Assembly: GCA_018648605.1 (NCBI GenBank)
Contig: JABGQU010000015.1
Coordinates: 1 to 34,614, forward strand
Length of the DNA: 34,614 nucleotides
Direction of reading: 5' to 3'
From: Anaerolineae bacterium
GTDB taxonomy: Bacteria; Chloroflexota; Anaerolineae; Anaerolineales; Villigracilaceae
The position numbers and the translations under genes were made by a program. Below are positions 6,473-14,796 of this stretch, one piece after another. The notes beneath the pieces are model-generated. The model searched no databases, had not been told where the DNA came from, and was given only the letters and a program-made list of their open reading frames with translations. Positions within the stretch are counted from its first letter, which is position 1. Every line of letters starts with the position of its first letter.

Positions 6473-7141
6473 ATGCTTATGCCTAAACAAACTTTTTTCA
6501 ATATACCCACAGAAAAACGTGCGCAGATCATGGATGCAGCTATCAACGAATTTGCTGAATTTGGTCTGGAAAATGCATCTACAAACCGCATTGTGGCAAA
6601 TAGCGGCATCTCAAAAGGCAGTTTTTATCAGTACTTCGAAGACAAGCAGGATGTTTTTGACTATATCATCACCTTACTTAACGAAGAGAAACTTGCTTTT
6701 TTTGCTGATAAACGCCCGCCTGATAATAACTTGGATACCTTCGACTACTACCGCTGGATGATCAAGACAGGGATGGAGTTCAACTCCACCAATCCTCATT
6801 TGGTGCAAGCCGTTAGCCGTGTATTGGTTGGTGAAGGGCTATATTACGGCAAAAAATTTGAAAAGTATCGTGAACAGAGCACCCAGGTTTTGCAGGCGAT
6901 GATCGAAGAAGCTATCAAACGTGGTGAAGTTGATCCGAGTGTGGATGTGGAACTCGCTGTTATGGTGATGGAAACCTGGAATAATGCTATCAGTACCTAC
7001 TTCTTGAAAGAGGGCCTGAAACAGGACGATACTATGGCATGGGTGCGTTTACCTGAAACACAAGAAAAGATCGACAAACTTTTATACATAATGGAATATG
7101 GCTTACGAAAAACTGAGTCAGAATTTGTGACAAATCCTTAA
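6473..7141 (+). CDS. TetR/AcrR-family transcriptional repressor
   Basis: The 222-residue protein has an N-terminal helix-turn-helix (about 12-60) with RIVANSGISKGSFYQYFEDK, the classic TetR signature, and a helical ligand-binding domain behind it. TetR proteins bind DNA as dimers and let go when a small toxic molecule binds. Two palindromic operators sit directly upstream and efflux pump genes downstream, so it most likely autoregulates and controls the pump. The start could be ATG 6473 or ATG 6479; neither has a good ribosome binding site. Its last residues (EYGLRKTESEFVT) recur, altered, in front of the first permease, evidence of rearrangement. The ligand is unknown. An upstream Mn riboswitch may read through into it. 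Confidence 0.92.
   Translation: MLMPKQTFFNIPTEKRAQIMDAAINEFAEFGLENASTNRIVANSGISKGSFYQYFEDKQDVFDYIITLLNEEKLAFFADKRPPDNNLDTFDYYRWMIKTGMEFNSTNPHLVQAVSRVLVGEGLYYGKKFEKYREQSTQVLQAMIEEAIKRGEVDPSVDVELAVMVMETWNNAISTYFLKEGLKQDDTMAWVRLPETQEKIDKLLYIMEYGLRKTESEFVTNP
7084..7132 (+). repeat. 3' end of tetR, copy 1 of a duplicated segment
   Basis: This segment matches 8032-8080 at 39 of 49 positions and encodes EYGLRKTESEFVT here versus KYGLRKTESTFET in the second copy. Confidence 0.75.
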
Positions 7142-7153
7142 GGAAGCAATACG

Positions 7154-8029
7154 ATGAAGTATGATCTCGGAAATAAAACAGTTGTTATTACTGGTGCAAA
7201 CTCCGGTATTGGTAAAGCAGCATCAATGCAATTAGCTCAACTAGGAGCGAACGTTGTGATGATGTGCCGCAATAAGGAACGCGGCGAGCAGGCATTACAG
7301 GACGTTCGCGCAGTTGCTACTACAGGAAGTGTCGAGCTGATTCTTGTGGATATGTCTTCACAGACCTCAGTACGTAAGGCGATAACTGAATTCTTGAGCG
7401 GACATTCTCAATTGGATGCTCTGATTCATAATGCCGCCAATTTCGATCTTGCCCAGAAGAAACCGATAATGACATCAGATGGTATTGAAAGTATCTTTGC
7501 CACGAATCATGTAAATATCTCTTTGATGACGAAGCTCTTGTTGGATACACTCAAGCAGAGTGCCCCAAGTCGCATTATCACTGTGGCAAGCAAAGGATTG
7601 ATGACCTACCCGTTTCTGGATATTGAATTCGACAATATGCAAGGCGAGAAGAAATTTAGTATCAATCACGCATATTATCACTCGAAGCAAGCACAGGTGA
7701 TGTTTACTTTTTACCTTGCTGAACGCTTGAAAGGAACTGGCGTAACAGTGAATTGTGTCCGGGTTGGGAATGTTGCCATCCCTGATTCGCGACTTGATCA
7801 TTTGCCAAAATTCCTGCTGAAGATTTATGCAATGAAGCGTAAATTTGCGCTTACGCCTGAAAAAATGGCAGAAACTTATGTCTGGCTTGTAGCCGACCCA
7901 ACGCTCAACGACGTCACTGGTAAATATTGGGATGCACCGGATGTTCCCGTAAAAGCCAATAAGAATGCCTATAATCGGGAAACTCAACAGCGATTATGGG
8001 AATTCACAGAAAAGTTTATTGAAAAGTAA
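7154..8029 (+). CDS. Short-chain dehydrogenase/reductase (retinol-dehydrogenase-like)
   Basis: This 291-residue Rossmann-fold oxidoreductase has the NAD(P)-binding TGANSGIG motif at 13-20, a HNAAN stretch replacing the usual NNAG, a candidate catalytic Ser in ITVASKG and the YxxxK pair Y174/K178 in AYYHSKQA. Long SDRs of this type (WWOX/retinol dehydrogenase/protochlorophyllide-reductase-like) reduce or oxidise carbonyl groups on lipids, ketones or aromatic compounds. The ATG at 7154 follows AAGGAAGC. It sits between tetR and the permease genes of an efflux operon, and a degraded copy of the tetR end follows it, suggesting later insertion into an older tetR-ABC operon. It may modify the compound that the regulator senses, but the substrate is unknown. 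Confidence 0.9.
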   Translation: MKYDLGNKTVVITGANSGIGKAASMQLAQLGANVVMMCRNKERGEQALQDVRAVATTGSVELILVDMSSQTSVRKAITEFLSGHSQLDALIHNAANFDLAQKKPIMTSDGIESIFATNHVNISLMTKLLLDTLKQSAPSRIITVASKGLMTYPFLDIEFDNMQGEKKFSINHAYYHSKQAQVMFTFYLAERLKGTGVTVNCVRVGNVAIPDSRLDHLPKFLLKIYAMKRKFALTPEKMAETYVWLVADPTLNDVTGKYWDAPDVPVKANKNAYNRETQQRLWEFTEKFIEK

Positions 8030-8031
8030 AG

Positions 8032-8080
8032 ATACGTAATGAAATATGGCTTGCGAAAAACAGAATCAACATTCGAAACG
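8032..8080 (+). repeat. Remnant of a tetR 3' end, copy 2, in front of the first permease gene
   Basis: About 49 bases resemble the tetR 3' end (39 of 49 identical with 7084-7132). The ATG at 8039 opens a frame reading KYGLRKTESTFET that continues in frame into the permease. I read it as a remnant rather than the permease start, because a good ribosome binding site (AAGGAG, 8093-8098) lies after it. Confidence 0.7.
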
Positions 8081-8104
8081 CTCGCCTATACAAAGGAGAA
8101 ATCT

Positions 8105-9334
8105 ATGCTATTACTAAAGTTAGCCTGGCGAAATGTATGGCGAAATCGCCGTAGAACGCTGCTCGTCGTCTTGGCAATGGGAATGATGATGTCGTTTCTG
8201 GTCATGTACGACAGTATGATATTTGGTTTCGAATCTGCCGTTTATGGGAATGCCATTAAGCTAAGTGGCGGCAATATTCAGATCCGTGCCAACGGTTATG
8301 AAGATTCTTACAGCCCTAACCCCATGCTTCCCATGGGCGATGGCTTGGATGCTGTCGCAGCAGCAGATGGTTTGCCCATCGAAGCTGTTTTACGCCATGC
8401 CAACACGGGTGGCTTGGTCTCTAACCGTGAAGGCGTTTTCCCCGTCAGCATTTATGGTATTGAGCCAGAGATAGAAGCGCCCGTAAATCCCATTTTTCAG
8501 GAAGAATTCCTTCTTGACGGCCGTCTTCTCCAGTCGGACGATGAAGATGTGGTTTTCATCGGAAAAGGCCTTGCTGATGCCATGGACGTTGGCGTAGGTG
8601 ACCGCATTAGCATGAGCGGAAAATCATCTCATGAAGAAATGCGCCAACGTACAATGACGATTATCGGTATCTACGATATCAACCTAGCATCGCTCGAACG
8701 TCAGGGGCTTTATATCTCCCTTAGCGAAGCCCAACATCTCTATGACTTGGGAGATAATGTCACAGAAGTGATTATCTACACCGAAGTCACGGGTAAAGAA
8801 GAGACGCTTGTAGAAACACTGAGTACTTCATTAACCGGTTACGAAATCAGCACCTGGAAAACAGCCATCCCGGAATTAAGCTCAACAGTTGAGATGAAAA
8901 ATGCTGTGATGACCGGTTTCAGCGTCATCATTTTGGGCATCGCTTCGATCGGTCTTTTCAACATCCTGCTGATGGCGATCTACGAACGCACCCAGGAGAT
9001 CGGTTTGCTCGGTGCCATTGGGCTTAAGCCTCGACAAATTTCACTGCTCTTCCTCTACGAAGGGATAATCATCGGCCTTATTGGTGCTGTAGTTGGCATC
9101 ATTATGGGCTACACGATTACCTTTGTTCTGGGCATTTATGGGATCGACTATGGCTTTGCCGTCGATATGGTCGACTATATGGCGCTGATGGGCTCGATCA
9201 TCTACCCTGCCTTTGACTTCAACCTGACTCTGCAACGTGCCGGCTTATTAGCCGTGATCTCCGCTTTAGCAGCACTATACCCAGCCATTGAAGCATCGCG
9301 ACGCGAACCTGCAGACGCTTTGCACCACGTTTAG
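8105..9334 (+). CDS. ABC transporter permease 1 (MacB/FtsX family)
   Basis: The 409-residue protein has the MacB/LolC layout: a basic amphipathic start (LAWRNVWRNRRRT), transmembrane helix 1 at about 15-37, a large extracytoplasmic domain (about 38-270), then three helices in the FtsX domain. The coupling-helix signature YERTQEIGLLGAIGLKPRQI contacts the ATPase. The start ATG at 8105 has AAGGAG seven bases upstream; a longer in-frame ORF from 8039 includes a tetR remnant and is rejected. It is followed by a second permease, an ATPase and two lipoprotein adaptors in the same direction. This type of pump usually extrudes lipids, peptides or drugs from the outer leaflet by mechanotransmission. 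The substrate cannot be told. Confidence 0.93.
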   Translation: MLLLKLAWRNVWRNRRRTLLVVLAMGMMMSFLVMYDSMIFGFESAVYGNAIKLSGGNIQIRANGYEDSYSPNPMLPMGDGLDAVAAADGLPIEAVLRHANTGGLVSNREGVFPVSIYGIEPEIEAPVNPIFQEEFLLDGRLLQSDDEDVVFIGKGLADAMDVGVGDRISMSGKSSHEEMRQRTMTIIGIYDINLASLERQGLYISLSEAQHLYDLGDNVTEVIIYTEVTGKEETLVETLSTSLTGYEISTWKTAIPELSSTVEMKNAVMTGFSVIILGIASIGLFNILLMAIYERTQEIGLLGAIGLKPRQISLLFLYEGIIIGLIGAVVGIIMGYTITFVLGIYGIDYGFAVDMVDYMALMGSIIYPAFDFNLTLQRAGLLAVISALAALYPAIEASRREPADALHHV

Positions 9335-9371
9335 GTCGCACCTAATCAGATGCAATCTTAGGAGAATTGAT

Positions 9372-10598
9372 ATGAACTATATTCTAAAAATGTCCTTCCG
9401 AAATTTGGCGCGCAATAAACGACGTTCTTTCTTTTCCGCACTCGCCGTTGCTATCGGGACAGCCCTGCTACTCTTCATGTCCGCAACCATGCGTGGCGAA
9501 ATGCGTGGTTCGCTCGATCTCACCATTAATTTGCGCACGGGTCATTTACAGATTCACACCGAGGATTATAAAGACGAAAATATGAGTCTGAAGCGTGTGG
9601 ATATGATCGAAGCACCGCTCGATATATCAAAACAAATCGAAGACATCGCTCAAGTCAAGGCTGCCAGCCCGCGTTTGAACGCTAGCGGTATCATTGCCTT
9701 TAAAAACGAAACTATTGGCATCCAAATCATTGGCATTGACCCATCCTCCGCTGCTAACATCATCTATCAGGAAGGTCTTGTTGAAGGTGAATACCTGAGA
9801 GCTGATGATCGTGAAGGTGTCCTGATCGGCTTACCCTTGGCAGAGAGCCTAAACATGAAGCCGGGCGATACCATTGACCTCATCATTAACACCTCCGAAG
9901 GCGAGACAGATGAACAGCGCTTCACAGTCCGCGGCATTTACACTACAGATACCCCGGGCTACGACAAAGCCACCATTTTTATGCCCTTGGAGAAAGCCCA
10001 AACGATCACGCGAACAGAAAATTACGCTAGCATGATCTATATCCTTTTGCATGAAATGGATGATACTGCTGCTGTGAAGGAAGCTATTCAGGCACCCGGA
10101 TACATTGTCGAAGATTGGGAAGAAATGAATAAGTTAATCATCCTTGTTGAGAAGTTATCAAATGCAATGATGTTCTTCTTCAACCTGATGGTATTGGGTG
10201 TCACCTCAACCGTCATCATGAACACACTTTTGATGGCAGTTTATGAACGTACTCGCGAAATGGGTATTTTGGGTGCGCTCGGCATGAAAGCCAAGCAGGT
10301 TAAAGCGCTCTTTCTCACAGAAGCTACCCTGCTTGCTATTGGCGGTGTTCTCGTTGGCCTCGCCATTGGCGTACCGCTTGTACTCTATTATGCTCAGGTG
10401 GGCTTCTTTTTCGGTGACATGGGCATTTCAGGAGGTTCATCATTCATGATCGGAAATTCGATCTACCCTTACCCGACCTTTGGTGACGTAATCAGCGTCA
10501 GTATTGCTGCCCTGCTAATCACCATTCTTTCTGGATATTACCCCGCTTCGCAGGCAGCTAAACTAGAACCTGTGGACGCATTACATAGCAATAATTAA
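9372..10598 (+). CDS. ABC transporter permease 2 (MacB/FtsX family)
   Basis: This 408-residue paralogue of the preceding permease has the same plan: the start [19 protein letters not shown], one N-terminal helix, an extracytoplasmic domain at about 40-265, and three C-terminal helices with [20 protein letters not shown]. The ATG at 9372 follows GGAGAATTGAT; an upstream in-frame ATG at 9288 lies inside the previous gene and is not the start. Two different permeases, with a single ATPase encoded directly after, suggest a heterodimeric transporter like LolCE. The extracytoplasmic domains differ much more than the membrane parts. Confidence 0.93.
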   Translation: MNYILKMSFRNLARNKRRSFFSALAVAIGTALLLFMSATMRGEMRGSLDLTINLRTGHLQIHTEDYKDENMSLKRVDMIEAPLDISKQIEDIAQVKAASPRLNASGIIAFKNETIGIQIIGIDPSSAANIIYQEGLVEGEYLRADDREGVLIGLPLAESLNMKPGDTIDLIINTSEGETDEQRFTVRGIYTTDTPGYDKATIFMPLEKAQTITRTENYASMIYILLHEMDDTAAVKEAIQAPGYIVEDWEEMNKLIILVEKLSNAMMFFFNLMVLGVTSTVIMNTLLMAVYERTREMGILGALGMKAKQVKALFLTEATLLAIGGVLVGLAIGVPLVLYYAQVGFFFGDMGISGGSSFMIGNSIYPYPTFGDVISVSIAALLITILSGYYPASQAAKLEPVDALHSNN

Positions 10599-10608
10599 GG
10601 AGAATCTC

Positions 10609-11289
10609 ATGGAAATCGCAAAACTCACAGATGTTACTCGCGTTTATACCGTCGGCGAAGTGGAAACCCATGCCTTGCGCGGTGTTGACCTGACCATTGG
10701 CAAAGAAGAATTTACTACATTGGTCGGTCCTTCTGGCTCAGGGAAAACAACCTTGTTGCAATTACTTGGTTGTCTTGATATGCCCACTGCTGGCAAAGTC
10801 TTAATAAACGGTCAAGATGCAACTGGTATGAATCGCAACGAACGCGCTGACCTGCGCAAAGGCACAATTGGATTCATCTTCCAATTCTATGCCCTCGTCC
10901 CCACGCTAACCGCCTACGAGAACGTAGAGCTACCTTTGTTGCTAATAGGCAAGAAGAATAATCACAAAGCCCGCGTAATGGAATTACTGGATGCAGTCGG
11001 CATCACTGACCGTGCAGAACACCGCCCCGACCAGATGAGTGGTGGTCAACAGCAGCGCGTCGCTGTCGCCCGTGCACTTGCTTCTGATCCTCTCCTGATT
11101 CTCGCCGATGAGCCGACTGCCAATCTCGACACCGAAAACGGCGAACAAGTCATGGAGATTATGAAGAAGCTCAACCAAGAGACCGGGACCACCTTTGTCT
11201 TCGCGACGCACGATCCGCGCGTGATCAAATATGCGAAACGTGTTGTTACCCTCGAAGATGGCAAGATCATAAAGGACGAAGCCAAATAG
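10609..11289 (+). CDS. ABC transporter ATP-binding protein (MacB/LolD type)
   Basis: The 226-residue nucleotide-binding subunit has Walker A GPSGSGKT at 40-47, a Q-loop in [19 protein letters not shown], the signature [15 protein letters not shown], Walker [14 protein letters not shown] and the switch histidine in FATHDPR. The short length without fused permease and the [13 protein letters not shown] stretch place it with LolD/MacB/FtsE-like ATPases, which power type VII ABC transporters. It lies 10 bases after permease 2, and its ATG is preceded by AAGGAGAATCTC. It would drive the two permeases encoded before it. Confidence 0.96.
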   Translation: MEIAKLTDVTRVYTVGEVETHALRGVDLTIGKEEFTTLVGPSGSGKTTLLQLLGCLDMPTAGKVLINGQDATGMNRNERADLRKGTIGFIFQFYALVPTLTAYENVELPLLLIGKKNNHKARVMELLDAVGITDRAEHRPDQMSGGQQQRVAVARALASDPLLILADEPTANLDTENGEQVMEIMKKLNQETGTTFVFATHDPRVIKYAKRVVTLEDGKIIKDEAK

Positions 11290-11298
11290 GATAATCTT

Positions 11299-12117
11299 AT
11301 GAAATATAATCGTTGGCTCCTGCTCCTTACAGCATTATTCATGCTTACGCTCACTGCCTGTGGAGGTGGTTCATCTTCGGCGGAGCCTATCCCTACGCTT
11401 GTGTTGGCTGATATTCAAAATAGCGAAGATACATCGTCCAATGCTGGCGGCGCAACCGTGAGCGCATCGGCAGCAGCTTTGCCTGCCAACTCTGTCAGTT
11501 TGAGTTTCCCGTTTACGGGCAGCGTTGTTGATATTGCTGTCGCTGATGGAGATACGGTAGCTGCGGGGGATGTGCTTGTTCAACTGGATACTACTATTCT
11601 TCAGGCAAAAGTTGCTGAAGCGGAAGCAAATATAAAGACGGCTGAGACGCAGGTCAATTATTTGCGCAGGATCACGAATACATCCGCTGAAAATATTCAG
11701 GCAGCCGAAGCCGAGGTCGCCCGTCAACAAGCGATTTTGGATGCCGCCCTTGAGAATTTAAACCTGGCAACGCTGACTACACCCATCGGCGGGACAGTCG
11801 CTTCTGTGAGTATTTCACTTGGAGAAACAGTCACCCCGGGTTTGATTGTGGTGGTGATCGGCGATATGAGCGTGATGCAGCTTGACACTTCAGATCTGAG
11901 CGAGCGGGATATTCCGCAAGTGAAGGTTGGTCAAACCGTGAGCGCATATTTTGATGCGCTGGATCAAGAAATGAGCGGAAAGGTAAGCTATATTGCCACG
12001 CAGGCTTCGAGCCTGGGCGGGGATGTAGTTTATACCGTGACGATCACGCTGGATGAAGAAGTGCCAGGGTTACGCTGGGGCATGAGCGCAGAAGTTAAGA
12101 TCAACGTGGAAGGGTAA
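11299..12117 (+). CDS. Lipoprotein adaptor (HlyD/membrane-fusion family) 1
   Basis: The 272-residue protein has a lipoprotein signal peptide with lipobox LTAC (lipidated Cys21), so it should be anchored on the outer face of the cytoplasmic membrane. A biotinyl-lipoyl-like half-domain follows (FPFTGSVVDIAVADGDTV), then a helical hairpin (about 95-150) and the second half (GGTVASVSISLGETVTPG), then a beta-barrel domain with DTSDLSERDIPQVKVGQ and a GLRWGMSAEVKI end. Such adaptors work with MacB-like permeases. The organism is probably monoderm or at least lacks a classical outer membrane, so the adaptor may guide substrate across the wall. It is a paralogue of the next gene. Confidence 0.88.
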   Translation: MKYNRWLLLLTALFMLTLTACGGGSSSAEPIPTLVLADIQNSEDTSSNAGGATVSASAAALPANSVSLSFPFTGSVVDIAVADGDTVAAGDVLVQLDTTILQAKVAEAEANIKTAETQVNYLRRITNTSAENIQAAEAEVARQQAILDAALENLNLATLTTPIGGTVASVSISLGETVTPGLIVVVIGDMSVMQLDTSDLSERDIPQVKVGQTVSAYFDALDQEMSGKVSYIATQASSLGGDVVYTVTITLDEEVPGLRWGMSAEVKINVEG

Positions 12118-12124
12118 GGCTGCC

Positions 12125-12931
12125 ATGAAGAAACGAAGTTGGCAGGGGCTTTTGCCCCTGCTCCTACTGATCGTTGGTTGCACCGGATGCACCGGAACAC
12201 CTGCCACAACGCCAGCACCTGCCTCTGAAGCCGCGCCCGTACAAGCAGAAAGTTCTCCCACAGATACCGGCAGTATTGAAGGTGTGGTCGTTCCTGCACA
12301 GCAATCCACATTGAGTTTTCTTGTGGGCGGGAGCGTTTCAGCGCTCAATATTGCTGAAGGCGATCTTGTTCAAGCTGGCGATGCCCTCATCACGCTCTCC
12401 ACACCAGAATTGGATAGCGTAGTCTCGATGACCGAATCAAGTCTCGATGCCGCTGTAGCAGATCTGCAATATTGGCTACTGCCGCGCAAATATAAACCAC
12501 CTGAGCGCCGCTGGTTGGCAGAAGATCGTGTGGAAGCAGCAAAAGCGACTGTTGAAACTGCGCGTGCCATGCAAGCGCAGCAAACCTTGCTGGCTCCCTA
12601 TGCTGCCACAGTGATCAACACCTACTTTGCTTCAGGTGAGGTCGTGAATCCCTTACAGGTTGTCATATTACTCGCCGATCTTGAAAATCTCAAGATCGAA
12701 ACCAGCGATCTCAGCGAGCGAGATGTGGTCAATGTGAAAATCGGACAGCGCGCTCTCGTCTATATCGAAGCCTTCGATCTTGAAGTAGGGGGCAAAGTAA
12801 CCGCGATTGCCACGCTGGCAGATACTAGCACGAACGATGTGCTGTACACTGCCACGATCGAGTTAAATGAAACTCCAGCAAATTTGCGCTGGGGCATGAG
12901 TGTAACTATAGATTTTGAAACAAACGAATAG
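12125..12931 (+). CDS. Lipoprotein adaptor (HlyD/membrane-fusion family) 2
   Basis: The 268-residue protein has a lipoprotein signal ending in IVGC (Cys19; Cys22 is an alternative). It shares the layout of the preceding adaptor and nearly the same segments ETSDLSERDVVNVKIGQ and NLRWGMSVTI. The helical hairpin (about 100-150) contains an odd WLLPRKYKPPERRWL stretch absent from adaptor 1. It starts 7 bases after adaptor 1 and its 3' end overlaps the next gene by 17 bases. It may form mixed complexes with adaptor 1. The paralogy is clear; mixed assembly is inference. Confidence 0.87.
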   Translation: MKKRSWQGLLPLLLLIVGCTGCTGTPATTPAPASEAAPVQAESSPTDTGSIEGVVVPAQQSTLSFLVGGSVSALNIAEGDLVQAGDALITLSTPELDSVVSMTESSLDAAVADLQYWLLPRKYKPPERRWLAEDRVEAAKATVETARAMQAQQTLLAPYAATVINTYFASGEVVNPLQVVILLADLENLKIETSDLSERDVVNVKIGQRALVYIEAFDLEVGGKVTAIATLADTSTNDVLYTATIELNETPANLRWGMSVTIDFETNE

Positions 12932-13916
12932 CGTCCCTCCACCTCAAGATAGCAAGCGAGATGATCGGTCTCTTTGGAGACAGGTCGTCTCGCTTTTTGC
13001 ATGGAACCGCGATAGCAAAATCCTGTTGAGCATCTTCTTCCTGACCATCGGATTGATCATCTATGTTTGGTGGCCCCTTGCCGAAGAATTGCTTTCTTAT
13101 ATTGATTGGACGGGAAGCTGGTGGCTCTATATGGATTGGCTGCTCCTCGGCATCTTCCTCTTTATGAGCATCGCCATCGTATCGCGCGCGGACCTTCGGC
13201 TTGATTCCGTTACCATACTGGTTGCCGCCCTTGGGGGGTTGGTGATCGAATCCTGGGGAACGCAGACCAATCTTTGGCATTATTACACCGCTGAACGCCC
13301 CCCGCTCTGGATCATTCCTGCCTGGCCCATCGCCACCCTAACCATTAATCGGATTGTGTTGGTTTTGGATGTGCTATTTAAAAACAAAAATGCGCAGTTC
13401 CTGAGCGGAGCGACCGACAGGGAGCGCAGTCAAAGGGCGGTTTCTCCCAGTACCTCGTCCTTCGACTACACCGACCCTGGGTTTCGATACGGGCTTCGCC
13501 CTACTCAACCATCAGCATCGCCTCCGTTCAGGAACTGGGGTTTACTGAAAACTGCATACTGGCTACTATTTACTGGTTTCTTCGCGCTCATGCTCTACTT
13601 CGTCGCGCCGACCTTCGATAAATCCTATACGCTACTATCAATATTACTTGTTGCATTGCTTATCATCACCCCCACCGATTATCGCCTCGCTCTGCTGACC
13701 TTCATTGCCGGAGCTGGGTTGGGATATTTTCTCGAACTCTGGGGAACCACCCGCGAATGCTGGACCTATTACACATTCCAGAAACCGCCCCTTTTTGCCG
13801 TTCTCGCACATGGGATGGCAGCCGTCGCCTTCTGGCGGACGGAATTATTGGTGAAGATGGTTTGGAGCAAAATAAAACCACGTCGTTTCTTCGCTGAAAA
13901 AATAGCCGGGGATTGA
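12915..13916 (+). CDS. Internally duplicated multi-pass membrane protein, unknown function, with in-frame repeat insertion
   Basis: The 333-residue protein starts at a TTG overlapping the adaptor gene by 17 bases; no better start exists before the first helix. It has about eight hydrophobic segments in two halves with the same motif: ESWGT-x5-W-x-YYT-x3-PPL at 112-131 and ELWGT-x5-W-x-YYT-x3-PPL at 274-293, with identical 19-residue spacing. The halves look like a tandem duplication. Residues 161-208, exactly the region between them, are not membrane-like and are encoded by a palindromic repeat inserted in frame (13395-13537). The conserved Glu, Trp, Tyr and Pro residues near the membrane could form a binding or catalytic site. 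No family name recognised. Its place at the end of the efflux operon suggests co-expression. Confidence 0.75.
   Translation: MKQTNSVPPPQDSKRDDRSLWRQVVSLFAWNRDSKILLSIFFLTIGLIIYVWWPLAEELLSYIDWTGSWWLYMDWLLLGIFLFMSIAIVSRADLRLDSVTILVAALGGLVIESWGTQTNLWHYYTAERPPLWIIPAWPIATLTINRIVLVLDVLFKNKNAQFLSGATDRERSQRAVSPSTSSFDYTDPGFRYGLRPTQPSASPPFRNWGLLKTAYWLLFTGFFALMLYFVAPTFDKSYTLLSILLVALLIITPTDYRLALLTFIAGAGLGYFLELWGTTRECWTYYTFQKPPLFAVLAHGMAAVAFWRTELLVKMVWSKIKPRRFFAEKIAGD
13395..13537 (+). repeat. Palindromic intergenic-type repeat inserted in frame in a coding sequence
   Basis: The ends are inverted: CAGTTCCTGAGCGGAG (13395-13410) and CTCCGTTCAGGAACTG (13522-13537), 15 of 16 bases complementary. The inner part includes GGGCTTCGCCC. 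A related element with TGAGCGGAG...CCGCTCAGGAACTG ends lies between genes at 27995-28090, so this is a repeat family of the genome. Here it is read through as 48 codons. Confidence 0.8.
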
Positions 13917-13917
13917 G

Positions 13918-14172
13918 ATGAAGAAAACGGATATCGAACTCTTACGCTTATTGGCAAGACGCCTCGAACGTCTAAACGTCGATTCACTCTGGGCACGCCG
14001 TGCCAGCGGGACGCGTGGGAATATCATCAAAGTAGTAGCTGAAATAGAAGCGGGAAAAGAAGTGGATACAGAGCGCCTGTCTCCACTCATAGAGCGAGCA
14101 TTTAAAGTACTCGAACACGCCGCACAAGAAATCCCGGATGTGGATGAGATCAGGAAGAAATATTGCAGGTGA
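13918..14172 (+). CDS. Small helical protein, unknown function
   Basis: The 84-residue protein follows the duplicated membrane protein with a gap of one base (TGAG-ATG), so it is co-translated. It is charged, has no membrane segment or signal, and appears all-helical: LLRLLARRLERLNVDSLWAR, then NIIKVVAEIEAGKEVDTERL and a helix ending IRKKYCR. Three bases separate it from the VanZ-like gene. Possible roles are cytoplasmic partner or regulator of the flanking membrane proteins, but nothing in the sequence shows this. No family recognised. Confidence 0.65.
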   Translation: MKKTDIELLRLLARRLERLNVDSLWARRASGTRGNIIKVVAEIEAGKEVDTERLSPLIERAFKVLEHAAQEIPDVDEIRKKYCR

Positions 14173-14175
14173 CGT

Positions 14176-14739
14176 ATGCCTCTCATCACATCCAAACGCG
14201 AACGAAATCTATGGCTCTGGGCACTGGCTCTTACTGCTGCAATCTACGTAACACTAGGGCTAGCGGGAAAACTGGCTCAATTCCTCCGTGATCGTAATAT
14301 GTTGGATTCGATCTACGTCTTTGGCTTTTTTCTAGCTGTGATCGCTATTATTGGAAGCGGTTTAAAGTTACGCCTAAAACAAAGGGAGATATGGGTGGCA
14401 CTAGGTGTCGTTGCTGTCTATGGGATGGTATCGGTCAGGCTTTTTCTTTCCCCGGAAGAACGTACCCACCTTTTTGAGTATGGGATCGTCGCTACCCTGG
14501 TCCATCAGGCACTGCTTGAGCGCCTGCGTAATGGACGCCGAATCCCATCCCCGGCACTGCTTGCTATCGCCATCACTGCCTTAATTGGCTGGTTTGACGA
14601 AGGGATTCAATTCCTGTTACCCAATCGTATTTACGATATTCGCGATGTCGGTTTTAATGCGCTTGCAGGGTTGATGGCGGTGCTTGCGAGTGTTATCTTG
14701 AGTACTGCGCGCAATTGGATTACCAAGAAAAAAAGCTGA
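14176..14739 (+). CDS. VanZ-like membrane protein
   Basis: The 187-residue protein has about five hydrophobic segments. The VanZ-family pattern is clear: EERTHLFEYG at 94-103 in the middle, then DEGIQFLLPNR at 141-151 and DIRDVGFNALAG at 154-165, keeping the conserved Glu, His, Gln, Pro, Arg, Asp and Asn. VanZ of enterococci gives low-level teicoplanin resistance by an unresolved mechanism, and related proteins are widespread. The gene ends a co-directional run that began with tetR, so it may belong to the same envelope-stress or efflux unit. A terminator follows. Confidence 0.82.
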   Translation: MPLITSKRERNLWLWALALTAAIYVTLGLAGKLAQFLRDRNMLDSIYVFGFFLAVIAIIGSGLKLRLKQREIWVALGVVAVYGMVSVRLFLSPEERTHLFEYGIVATLVHQALLERLRNGRRIPSPALLAIAITALIGWFDEGIQFLLPNRIYDIRDVGFNALAGLMAVLASVILSTARNWITKKKS

Positions 14740-14761
14740 GACTAGTTCAAAGTTTGATTAA

Positions 14762-14791
14762 AAGGGCAGAACCCGTTGGTTCCGCCTTTTT
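14762..14791. terminator. Bidirectional terminator between the VanZ-like gene and galK
   Basis: GGCAGAACC pairs with GGTTCCGCC (one mismatch) across CGTT. It is followed by TTTTT on the plus strand and by CTTTTAATC on the minus strand, between two convergent genes. Confidence 0.82.
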
Positions 14792-14796
14792 GCTTT

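Noticed and set aside
8039-8104. N-terminal extension of permease 1
   Set aside because: It encodes a tetR remnant; a good ribosome binding site and a normal family start follow at 8105.
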